Source: Pilasporangium apinafurcum (taxonomy: Eukaryota; Oomycota; Peronosporomycetes; Pythiales; Pythiaceae). Taken from it: a stretch of DNA of 37,388 bases. The translations under genes were made by a program, and so were the position numbers. Below the pieces are notes generated by a model. The model was not told the DNA's origin, did no database searches, and saw nothing but the letters and a program-made list of their open reading frames with translations. Positions 1 through 8,589 of the stretch are shown here, piece after piece. How positions within the stretch are numbered: position 1 is the first letter of the stretch; each line of letters begins with the position of its first letter. The stretch is from NCBI GenBank assembly GCA_001600495.1, contig BCKE01000088.1, positions 74,484 through 111,871 of the forward strand. Direction: 5' to 3'.

Positions 1-314
1 TTCGTCGTTTGGCATGGTGGTGGCGGCCAATAGCGTGTCGGTGGTAGTATCTGATAAGAAGTACTGAGAGTGCGTTCAGTGTTTACAATAGCCGGAGTCG
101 CAGCTCTAACTGAGGTGACCGGAAGATGCAGCATGAAAGGGTTTGATGAATGCGAAAGCGGCTCCGCGGCAGTTTTATTTGTCGCTGAAGTGTTAGAGTT
201 GGCATCTTCGTGATGACTTCGCACGTGCTGGTCAGCTAGCGTATCCGTGATCGCAATGCCCGATAGGGTCACCACAAACAGGAACGTATGGAAGATCTTG
301 GCACGAAACACCAT
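1..314 (-). CDS. Secreted protein, N-terminal part (cut by window edge)
   Basis: An open frame starts with ATG at 314-312 and runs without a stop to base 1, so at least 104 codons are present and the C-terminus lies outside the window. The first about 27 residues form a classic signal peptide: a basic start (MVFRAKIF), a hydrophobic core (TFLFVVTLSGIAIT) and a small-residue cleavage site (DTLA|DQ). The mature part is rich in Ser, Thr, Asn, His and Pro, with N-glycosylation-type sites (NTS, NKT) and a Pro run near the edge (YWPPPPC). No RXLR, CHxC or CCG effector motif is visible in this part. It may be a secreted effector or a cell-wall protein; the sequence alone does not decide. The complete frame together with a signal peptide supports a real gene. 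Confidence 0.6.
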   Translation of the reverse strand, partial: MVFRAKIFHTFLFVVTLSGIAITDTLADQHVRSHHEDANSNTSATNKTAAEPLSHSSNPFMLHLPVTSVRAATPAIVNTERTLSTSYQILPPTRYWPPPPCQTT

Positions 315-1170
315 AGCTGTAAGAAATTACAGGACCGGGACGGAGACGCACCCAAAGTTCTAAGTTCTGGCTGGGCCAACTTGAGAGCTTTAGTTGAGTG
401 ACTCAGTTGCACAAGGGTTCTAACAAAGAGCGAGAGCGGAGAAACAATCTCACAGTTGAGTTGTTCCCAATTCGACGCAAATTTGAAAGTGAATACGTCC
501 GTCGTGCTGCTTCAAGATAACCACCTGACATAGCAACTCAAGTGGTAACTACTGTAGCATATACATCATAGAACAGGCTAACAAACGCTTGATTTCCATC
601 TTGGATGGTGTTTTTCTTCTTCAAATCTTAGCTTTTTTCCTTGGGCGATGGTGAAGGGAATTCCGCCGCATACACTCGTGAATCGTCTGACGCACGCAGT
701 TTCCGACGTGCTGCTCGCGTATGGCTGCCGAATCTTTCTAGAGACAAACAATCGATCAGATACAAGGGGGAGTTATCGCTTAACTTTATTCGCTCACGCT
801 TTCTAGAGGGCAGCAGAGCGCAGTCCATCACATTTTCCTTCCCGTTGTTCATCGTCAGATGTGGCTTCATCTGGTAGAAAACGACCAACACTGATAAGAT
901 GGTGTTTCTATGCAAACTCGAATAGTTTTCTCTACTGTGTTGTTTTAATCCCCAACGATGGAAAAAAGGACTTCTTCCACAAGCAATGGATGCAAGAAAT
1001 CGGAATCTCTGGACACATGGTACGCATCTATGAAAGCTGGGCCGATTTGACTTTGGAGTCTTCGATGAAACCAGGGAGATCACCAGGATGGAGTGAATGT
1101 AGATCATGCACAATTGTCACGGCTGGTATTTTTTTTATAATAATGTCATGCTGTTCTTAAGGAGGTGGTC

Positions 1171-1240
1171 AGTTATGGGTTCGTTGCGTGCATCATTAGA
1201 AAAGAAATCTAGAAGGAAAGCAAAGTTCTATTGGATTCAT
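1171..1240 (+). repeat. Diverged direct repeat, copy 1
   Basis: The segment beginning AGTTATGGGTTC resembles 2133-2207. The first 32 bases match at 27 positions, and weaker similarity continues through a shared ATCTAGAA. Both copies open with an ATG followed by a similar short peptide (M-x-S-x-R-A-x-L-E); copy 1 reads MGSLRASLEKKSRRKAKF and stops after 23 codons. It may be the decayed 5' end of a duplicated gene or transposon frame. Confidence 0.45.
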
Positions 1241-2132
1241 TTCTAACGACAGCATGAACAACATGGACACAATTTTCGTAATGGATAGACTGTTTCGGAT
1301 GTTGTGAATCTCGTTATTAAAAATGTGAGTGATTGCAGCGGGGACAATGCATCAATGGTTTATGTGTGGAAAGAACTTTCGATCGCTCTTGTCTCCAATT
1401 TTTCAAGCAGATCGGTATAGTGAAACACCCAAAATAAGTGATTCATTACTACAACAGTCTGTAAGGAGCATGTATGAATGACTCCATCAACTTTTTCTGT
1501 AGAGCGGGGCAGATCTAATGGATGCTCTTCATGTCTGATAAAGTATCGTCAATGGGGATACTAGAAAACTTGCACCTTTTCGAGCCTTTTTGTATGTATT
1601 ACTGTTGTTTCAACACCGCAACCGCGCCAGTCGATGCAGCCGTTGCTTCTCGTTGATAGCCCCTTCGTGAACGGCTGTTAATAGAGTTTCTTCTTGTTCG
1701 ATAATATATATATTCCTGAGTAAATTCTGGTAACGAGCAAACCGTTGTGAATTCTGCTTAAAATGGTGGATGATCCCTTGAGTTCTCTTCAAGAGCGAAT
1801 ACTCCAGAATTGTGATCGAAAGTCGGACAGCAACAAACGCGTTCTATCGTTCACTAGCCAGTTCAGACTGAAGTCGCAGCTTGGATAGAAGCTGAACCAA
1901 CCTCGTCACGTGGCCATATCAGCTGGTTGTGCACTTCAAAGAGAAGTAGAACCACTCATTAGCGCTACTCACATCGAGTTGCTGGCCACAGCAAAAATTT
2001 TCTTTTTCTAAGAAAATGAAACACGGAAAGATCTTATTTTCAACCACCAGCATAGAACGCTTGTAGACCACAACAACTACCGTAGTGGCGCGATATTTCC
2101 TTCGACCTGCATTACAGTTTCTGGAAGCGCAT

Positions 2133-2207
2133 AGTTATGGATTCATGGCGTGCACAATTAGAAATAAACAAAATCTAGAAAAACGCAGGTAGCTTACTGG
2201 CATTCGT
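2133..2207 (+). repeat. Diverged direct repeat, copy 2
   Basis: This is the partner of 1171-1240. It begins AGTTATGGATTC and reads MDSWRAQLEINKI before a stop. Most differences are single substitutions, plus a four-base insertion before the shared ATCTAGAA. The peptide-level similarity suggests that coding sequence was duplicated, but no family could be assigned. Confidence 0.45.
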
Positions 2208-3442
2208 ATGCAACGTTGTTACTCACGGTCCGATATCTTTTTCCATGGGGGATATACAGGATGAAGAACAGGACAATATTTCAGGATCTAGAGAATAGAA
2301 AATTCAAGGACGCGAGAAAGAGGTCAACGCGAAATCCACTCAGTTCATGGTTTGCTCCTCTTTGGAGCGGGATGCTGAGGGATTCATAATAGGAACTGAG
2401 AAATTGACGAGCTATACGTGGAACCTGATGTCGTTTGACTGCTTCATCATCGTTGTCCAGGCAAGCTAGGACAGCGACAACGCGAGTTCCCCGTGATTTC
2501 ATTAATCAAACTGAGTTTTGCCCGATAAAGCTTGCCTGCAGAAGATATCTCGATTGCGTTGAGTTCACTAGGCTTATTCACATTTGTATCGTCAATACTA
2601 CTAAAAAGCGCTTTACAAACCAATACCTCGGTGTGGTTGCGAGTAATCCCTGTTGCTTCAGCATCGCAACTGTGGTGCGTGATAGTATGAACCGCCGTAT
2701 CGGTTTCATCAGTCCATATTGAGCAGTAGTGTAAATCTCTACAGTTTGCTTATTAGAGTCCTTTGTGTTAGCTGCATTGACAGATTTGCGATGCTGTTCA
2801 AATGGTGGCGAAAGATCGGCAGGATGCTTTTGACGTACTATCCATGTAGAAATGAGTGTGAAACCTGTTTGTTTGCAAGATAAGCGCAAAAGGCTCTTTG
2901 TTCATTTGTCAACATATTAGATCCATGTAGTTGATATCCTGCCTTGAGAGATGTAACAGGGAGAAGGACATTCCTATTGTAGGTGTGCGACTGGATTTTC
3001 TGGTGAGAGGGGCAATAGGCAAACAGCTCATCCCACTTTTGTCACGATAGGATCCACTTTAGCTAAAAAATCCAGCGACTATGCACGTCATTTGGCAAAA
3101 TTGGGTGAGATGCTCAATACAAAATTGCATTTTAATACCTTAATTTGTCATATATAGCTTTTAATTAATCATATTTTGGTACCTTCTTTATTTTGCTTGG
3201 TAGGTGAGTGTGTCCAACGCATTTTAACAAACGAATCCTACAACTTACCACATTTATTATTAGAGTTTTTTCCCTACTATGTATTAATGATATATAGTAT
3301 AATTTTTAATATAAAATTAATTTATAAAGGTTTTGAAACAGTCAGTTCAGTTTGTTCCGTTCGAATGTTGGAGATTAATCATCCTATTACGCTTTTCTCG
3401 CTCTTGCGCTCACATCAACGCGAGAGTGGAGTGAGAAGAGAT

Positions 3443-4228
3443 ATGAGGAATTCTATTGCGACAAAGAGTTTGTTTCTGCTGGCAACAGTACTGGTCGCGT
3501 GTGCGGCTGCACAGAGTTCGTCGACATCATCATCATCATCATCGAATCCGACGGTACTCGTCGACTCCGACAAATCGCAATGCCAGCTTTGCCGTGATGA
3601 AAAAGATTGCAGCAAAGCGTACAAGGGCAATCCCGGCCAATTCTGCAGGAACTGGCTGGACATTAAAGGCACTCGTCAAGCTTGTTGCTGCCCCGAGGAC
3701 GCTATCTGTTCGTCCGACAACAACTATGAGTGTGAGTGCTCCAAGAAGAAGTCCAAGATGTACATCTGGCTCACCACCGGGCTTTTCATCCTTGGCTGCT
3801 TGATCGGTGGTGGACTATTCATCTATATGCGCAAGAAGCGGCGATCGAGAGAAATGTATGCGCAAGATGCTGGCCACACGCAGCAAGCACCGATCTACGC
3901 CCAAGCAGCGTATGCACAACCGCAACCAGGCTATCCCGCGGGTGCATATCCTGCTGGAGCTTATCCACAAGGATCTTACCCACAAGGGGCTTACCCATCA
4001 GGTGCTTACCCACCAGGAGCTTACCCTCCAGGTTACGCACCTGGGTATGGTCCGGGCTACGGTCATGGTCGACGTGGGGTCGGCACAGGTGGTGCAATGG
4101 CGATGGGTGCTGCTGGTGGACTTCTCGGTGGATTGATCCTCGGTGAAGCCATTGGCGACATGGGGGACATGGGCGGCATGGGTGACATGGGCGGCGGTGG
4201 TGGGGGTGACTTTGCTGGTGATTTCTAA
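3443..4228 (+). CDS. Type I membrane protein: ten-Cys ectodomain, Tyr/Pro repeat tail
   Basis: This is a single-exon gene of 261 residues. The frame is open further upstream, but the ATG at 3443 gives an ideal signal peptide (MRNSIATKSLFLLATVLVACAAAQ), so it was chosen. Domains in order: a Ser-rich linker; a cysteine-rich ectodomain (about residues 45-100) with spacing C-x2-C-x5-C-x11-C-x12-CCC-x5-C-x7-C-x-C; one transmembrane helix (about 107-129); a basic stop-transfer sequence (RKKRRSR); and a cytoplasmic tail with tandem GAYPx repeats, a PPGY (PPxY) motif and a glycine-rich end (GAAGGLLGGLILGE). The same ectodomain pattern recurs in the gene at 31669-32472. Tails of this Tyr/Pro plus Gly-rich kind are known from Shisa-like and GRP-A3-like proteins; the molecular role here is unknown. 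A likely polyadenylation signal follows the stop. Confidence 0.8.
   Translation: MRNSIATKSLFLLATVLVACAAAQSSSTSSSSSSNPTVLVDSDKSQCQLCRDEKDCSKAYKGNPGQFCRNWLDIKGTRQACCCPEDAICSSDNNYECECSKKKSKMYIWLTTGLFILGCLIGGGLFIYMRKKRRSREMYAQDAGHTQQAPIYAQAAYAQPQPGYPAGAYPAGAYPQGSYPQGAYPSGAYPPGAYPPGYAPGYGPGYGHGRRGVGTGGAMAMGAAGGLLGGLILGEAIGDMGDMGGMGDMGGGGGGDFAGDF
3951..4036 (+). repeat. In-gene tandem repeat encoding G-(A/S)-Y-P-x units
   Basis: About six 15-bp units encode GAYPA, GAYPQ, GSYPQ, GAYPS, GAYPP and GAYPP, followed by GY and more Gly-Tyr-Pro. Third codon positions vary between units, so selection on the peptide is more likely than very recent expansion. The last unit creates the PPGY motif at 4025-4036. 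Confidence 0.75.
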
Positions 4229-4549
4229 CCGCTGTGCAGTTTTGCATAAATAAATGCAATAACCTTTTAAATATAATACCTTTTTGAAAATGAACAATGT
4301 TACACAATGTAAAAGTAATAAATTACCTGTTTTTAATAATACACCTTGATAAGCAATTACATAACGGAAAGTAACCGATATTTATTTTGTATTTTTGCAG
4401 TGTTCAGTCGTGATTAATTGGGCAAATACTAGGTTACTCCAACTTGCTTCGCGAGTTGCGCCTACCAACTGGCTACACCTAGAATACGGGCTGTACCGTG
4501 TGAGCAGGTTCAAGTCTGAAGACCCCGAGCTCACGCTTTTTTTGCGCTT
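4229..4549. other. Intergenic stretch, AT-rich then GC-richer
   Basis: 4229-4400 is AT-rich 3' flank with the candidate polyadenylation signal. From about 4430 the composition changes to GC-richer sequence that leads into the Fanzor fragment on the other strand and probably belongs to the same inserted element. No further gene was found. Confidence 0.4.
4249..4254 (+). terminator. Candidate polyadenylation signal AATAAA
   Basis: An exact AATAAA lies 20 bases after the stop codon at 4228, in a sharply AT-rich 3' flank. The position suits 3' end formation of the upstream gene. Confidence 0.4.
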
Positions 4550-4921
4550 CTACGACTCACTTGATTCTCGTTGCAAGTACTCTGGTCTTGCTCGATTGTT
4601 GAAAAGTTCTGTCGTCACGCGCATAATGTTCAGCGAAGCGTTCACGTTGCGATCCCAAAACGTCTTGCATTCACTGGATTCACAGTGCAAAACGGATCGA
4701 GATTCAATTGTGCCATCGGGAACGCCGTTGACCATTTTCGGGAAGACTACCTTCGAAAGTTCAGCATAACAGTGGAAACATCGCTTGCTTGTACGAAACT
4801 CGTCGACAGAACGAACGGTAGCGCGCTTTGCCAGTTCCTTCTTGAGCGCTTTGACGCCATGGTGATGAATTGTCGAATGACATACCAGTAAAAAAATTCC
4901 CCATACTGGTTGCAAAAACAC
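4550..4921 (-). pseudogene. Fanzor (TnpB-like) nuclease C-terminal fragment
   Basis: A 123-codon minus-strand frame ends in the C-terminal signature of eukaryotic TnpB-related (Fanzor) nucleases. Visible elements: a basic helix (VKALKKELAKRATV, residues 23-36), the DEFRTSKRC block (40-48), a zinc ribbon with Cys48-x2-Cys51 and Cys80-x4-Cys85, and the RuvC-III block WDRNVNASLNI (89-99) with Asp90 as the expected catalytic acid. Recognisable homology covers about 4550-4910. The N-terminal wedge/REC part and the first RuvC acids are absent, and the next 150 bases run straight into the gene at 5072, so this is a 5'-truncated relic. Frame and key residues are intact in the surviving part. The C-x4-C second half resembles the longer Fanzor1-type ribbons; that subtype is an inference. 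Confidence 0.75.
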
Positions 4922-5071
4922 ACCTGCAGTTGGTTATACTGAAAATAAGATTTCGAGGTAATTCGTTTGTCAGGTTTTCTAGTCAGTATGGCAGGTTTGG
5001 CCAGACGGACAAAATAAAATCTCATACGTTTTCCGCACGGACGGACAGCTTGCGAAAATAAGATAAGTAAA

Positions 5072-6046
5072 ATGACGAAGCGAAAGGAAGCGACGCCGAT
5101 TGTTAGCACCAAGAAGAGCGAGAAAACTATGAAACAAGCGAATGAAGGAGACAGTGGATTGTGGGAAGAACAGAGACAAGTGACAGATAGCGTGGTTGCA
5201 CCTGAATCTTCGTTTGTGTACGTATTGTGTTCCACCATTCTCCCCAATATGCTTGTCTTTTCCGTCGCGTATGCCGCTGTGGTATATGAACTTACAACCT
5301 CCCCTTCATACGCCAACAACAAGACGCTACTGAGCGCACTGAAGAAATCTTTCATTGCATTCGTGTGTCTCACGAGTCATGTGCAATTAGGCACGTTTTT
5401 TGCTGCTCCAAACCAACCAAAGACGTTAAAAAACGCTGCTTGGCGACACGCGAAGGCGCTTTCGGTGGCGATTTTGGCGAATTCTGCTGGCACGACCATC
5501 ATTCGACCAATTTTCGGGGGGGCACCACAATATGAAGAAACCATTCGACTCGTCGTGCCCATTTATTTCGTTGTAGAGCTACTAATAAATGTCGTGAAGG
5601 TGCCATTGCCAGTATTGCAATGCGTCATTGGCTTTGCAGTGAGTTGGCTCAAGGCCGTGACTGTCTCCAAACTCGTTCTTCAATGGTCCGCACATGCAGA
5701 TGCACATCCACTGGCGTTCGTGGTGTTGTCTGCCACAAATTTGTTTGCTAGTGGGCTCGTGCTGCGCTATTTTGTGCATTATCACAAAACGAATCGGTTA
5801 ATCGGCATTTCGTTCGAGTTGGTGTGGTCGATTGTGCGGCTATTGGTAATCTCCACCACCATCGGGCTGGTTGCACATGTCGCCAACCATTTCATGACGC
5901 AGAAAGAGATGGAATCAGAAGCGTTCATTCTCTACTATATTGTCGCATGGTTTGCACTTGATAAATACTGGAAAGCTCCACTGACCAAGCTACTTACACT
6001 TCCATTCGAGTCAGCTGTCCAAAACAAAAAACTGAAGCATTTGTGA
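5072..6046 (+). CDS. Multi-pass membrane protein, possibly TRIC-like
   Basis: This is a single-exon frame of 324 residues starting at an ATG just after several in-frame-free AT-rich bases. About 50 hydrophilic, Lys/Glu-rich residues are followed by roughly seven hydrophobic segments, for example VYVLCSTILPNMLVFSVAY, FIAFVCLTSHVQLGTFF, LVVPIYFVVELLINVV, AFVVLSATNLFASGLVL, LLVISTTIGLVAHVA and FILYYIVAWFAL. The seven-segment layout, an internal GG (IFGGAPQ) and the segment LKAVTVSKLVLQWSAHA recall trimeric intracellular cation (TRIC/TMEM38) channels, where a basic KEVxR-type helix occupies that place. The resemblance is weak and by eye. Otherwise it should be treated as an unrecognised polytopic membrane protein. 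Confidence 0.7.
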   Translation: MTKRKEATPIVSTKKSEKTMKQANEGDSGLWEEQRQVTDSVVAPESSFVYVLCSTILPNMLVFSVAYAAVVYELTTSPSYANNKTLLSALKKSFIAFVCLTSHVQLGTFFAAPNQPKTLKNAAWRHAKALSVAILANSAGTTIIRPIFGGAPQYEETIRLVVPIYFVVELLINVVKVPLPVLQCVIGFAVSWLKAVTVSKLVLQWSAHADAHPLAFVVLSATNLFASGLVLRYFVHYHKTNRLIGISFELVWSIVRLLVISTTIGLVAHVANHFMTQKEMESEAFILYYIVAWFALDKYWKAPLTKLLTLPFESAVQNKKLKHL

Positions 6047-6190
6047 AAGACGAAAAAGTCTTTACGACATTTTGAGAGGAGAAAATGCACGAAGAAGCAC
6101 ATTGGGATGCTCTACTGTTTACATTATCTTCCGATGTTAGAGCTATAGAATTGTGTGTATTGAATCCATTTCGGCTTAACTCTACATTTG

Positions 6191-8404
6191 TTATTTCTTC
6201 TTTTTGCCATTTTTCTGTTTCTTTTTGACTGCTTTCGTTGGTTTATCGATCGGTACAAGAGCCTGAATTTGAAATCGACTACCAGGAATAATGTGTGCGT
6301 ATTCGCCTCGCTTCAGTGCTCCCACTGGGTCAATCACGATTGCCTTCTGACAAGTCTTCACACGTTCCAAGTTTCGAAGCAATACTTCTGCACGTGGATG
6401 TGTCACCCCAAACGCATGCGTATAGATTCGCTTGGCCATTTTCAGCAATAAATACGCTTCACCTATGCTTGTTTCCGTGTCTGTTTGGCTGAGACAGCAC
6501 GCAAGATTGTTCATCGCAGTGGCAGTGTCAAGATGTTCTTCTCCACCGGATTTTATCGCGTGTTTCCGTGTAAGAAGCACAAGTTGATGGCACTGCTTTG
6601 CTATAGCAATCTCTCCTGTGTAGTAAAGCATGCATCCAACGCTACTGACCGCTAAGATTCGACCCAGATGATCTTGAGGAAGTTGGTCGGAGCTTTTCAA
6701 GGCTTCAAAATACATGCGGATAGCTTGTAAGTCTTTCCGTGCGCTATCATGGATACTTGCTGCCATGAGGTAGTAATACACTTGCACTTGTGCATCCTCT
6801 GATAAATGTTCTCTAGTGAATGGACATATTTATATCCATAAGGAACTTATTTACTCAGTGCATCCAAGCTGCATAGAGCACAATACCTGAGCTCTTCGTA
6901 CGCGAATTTCCACTCATTAAGCGCATCCAATGCCATCTAGCGAGTCAAGGAATAAGTCACATAGTTTTGCTTCAGACAGATATTGAATGACGTACATGAT
7001 ATTGTCCAAGGTTCTGGTAGACGATGGCGCGCTCCAGCTGTTTTAGTGTACTTGTAGGAAGCGGCGGAGGACTGATGATTTCGCGAATCATCGTGAGTTG
7101 GGGAAGCTCTGTCGATTTGCTAAAGACACCTCGTGGACTTGTAGTAGATTCGATCAAATTTTTCCGTACCGGCAGCGGCTCGAGCAGTAAATTCTTTCCG
7201 CGTAAAAATTGTCGATATGCAGTGCTCTTTCGTTCTGCATCCTCGAGCCATTTCTTGATATCGCTAACAATTGCTTCAAAGGTTTTGGAATCTCCATCGT
7301 CATGGCTACTGTTACTCTCAATAGATATAACGTCTAAGAGAGCACTGCCTCTTTGAATTCGTGACGATCTACGCGACGAGGCATTTGGCTGTGATTGCGT
7401 ACCATCACGAAGTAGCTTAATATCCATCATCTGTAGCAGCAACTCAATGCTAAATTCCAGCCGGCGGGACTCAACTGCGCGACGTAAATGAGCTCCTTCA
7501 CGCACGAGTACTTGATTATGATATTCCGACGCAACACGACACAAAAGCTCAATGAACTGTGGAAAATTCAATTCGTTCGGTTTCAGGTCTGGCTCCGCAT
7601 TGAACACAGCGAATACTGCATTTGTTTCTTTCACCATCTGCAACACAGAAAAACAGGTTGCGATTAGCACCGACTTGCATTTACAGCGAATGAATCTGAG
7701 ATAGCTGGCTCACGTTTTCGATTGCCTGGAAGGAAAAGTACTCTTCGTACTCGAAGTAGGCATTAAGAAAATCGACAAACCCATCTAACGTCATAGTGGA
7801 TGACATATCCGACTCGTGCTTGATTCGATTTTCTGCGCCGTATAGCTGAAAGCTTTGTATTAACTTGGGTAGATGGTGCTCCAAGACTTCTAGCACTCTT
7901 CGTTTCATAATTTGATGACGTAATTTGTCCATTTGAGAAGCAGAAGCATCGTGACTTTGACTTATTTCTGCAAGAAGAGCGGTGAGGCTCTGAGCATCGG
8001 AGAGCACTGCTACCGAAACAAATTTGATCCGAGCAATCTTCTGGAGTGCGATATGAAATTCTCGATAAGACAGATACATGTCGTTTGGACCTGTTAGAGT
8101 ACAATGGGCTATTACAACAAATACTTTCAAATAGACAACGTAAATAACACCATTTCGATACCCGAACAGGATGAATGGAAGGCATCTTTAGCGTCAAAAA
8201 GCGTGAAACATCGGTGTTGCAAGAAATAAACCTGCTCTATAAAGTGCTCGAAGCTACATGCCACAATGATCATCATTGTTAAACCTGCCACAATGGTTGC
8301 TGATAGTACCCAGAACATATACCTACACACCTCACGCCATAATCTCCCGTCCGCAATGCATCGTAAAGATCTTGAATCCTGCCTTCCTCTGCTGCAGCGT
8401 CCAT
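6191..8404 (-). CDS. EF-hand-like / TPR protein, six exons
   Basis: Six exons join in phase: 8404-8331, 8253-8162, 8090-7714, 7637-6996, 6936-6855 and 6810-6191, giving 628 residues. All introns are GT..AG and 39-79 bp or slightly more. The start MDAAAEEGRIQDLYDAL is the first ATG giving an open path. The N-terminal half has EF-hand-like stretches (FTLFDAKDAF..., FVDFLNAYFEYEEYFSF, then NAEPDLKPNELNFPQFIELL), in which loop ligands are only partly conserved. A Ser-rich linker (SSRRSSRIQRG) follows. The C-terminal 250 residues are helical repeats of TPR type (ALDALNEWKFAYEELRYC, TATAMNNLACCLSQ, EAYLLLKMAKRIYTHAFG), and the protein ends in a Lys-rich tail (KKKQKNGKKKK). No precise ortholog was recognised. 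The combination resembles calcium-responsive or cilium-associated scaffolds, but that is a guess. It shares a 185-bp divergent promoter region with the next gene. Confidence 0.75.
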
Positions 8405-8589
8405 TATCACCACTATCCTTTGAGCTGACCGCGCCTGCGTAGGGCCTATCAATAGACGAGATTACCTTAATGTAGCCATCATAACTTCAAGGATATTCAA
8501 TTCAATTATGAATTATATCAATTCATTTGTGGAATGCAAAAGAATTGACGACTAATACCTTGACTTCAACTGGAGGTAAGAAGGAAATA

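Larger units (their letters stand above)
315..3442. other. Gene-poor stretch with no credible CDS
   Basis: About 3.1 kb in which every open frame is short, starts at an arbitrary codon, and shows no recognisable domain or splice continuity. The three overlapping frames between 2281 and 2889 were read on both strands and give no family. The stretch contains one diverged direct duplication (1171-1240 and 2133-2207), which suggests decayed repeats. Its last 300 bases are strongly AT-rich (for example 3125-3175 and 3285-3330) and lead into the gene at 3443, so they probably hold its promoter. Confidence 0.5.

Noticed and set aside
2281-2889. Overlapping frames of 73-103 codons on both strands
   Set aside because: Read in all frames; no motif, no consistent splice sites, and no ATG-led frame with coding character.
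3819-4307. 162-codon antisense frame over the GAYPx repeat
   Set aside because: His/Pro-rich shadow of the repeat region on the opposite strand of a well-supported gene.
4430-4530. tRNA-like sequence with a B-box-like GGTTCAAGTCT at 4507-4517
   Set aside because: The flanking bases cannot form a T stem or acceptor stem, so no cloverleaf is possible.
4747-5373. 208-codon minus-strand frame overlapping the 5072 gene
   Set aside because: It is antisense to the real membrane-protein gene and overlaps the Fanzor fragment in another frame; no domain and no coding-like composition.
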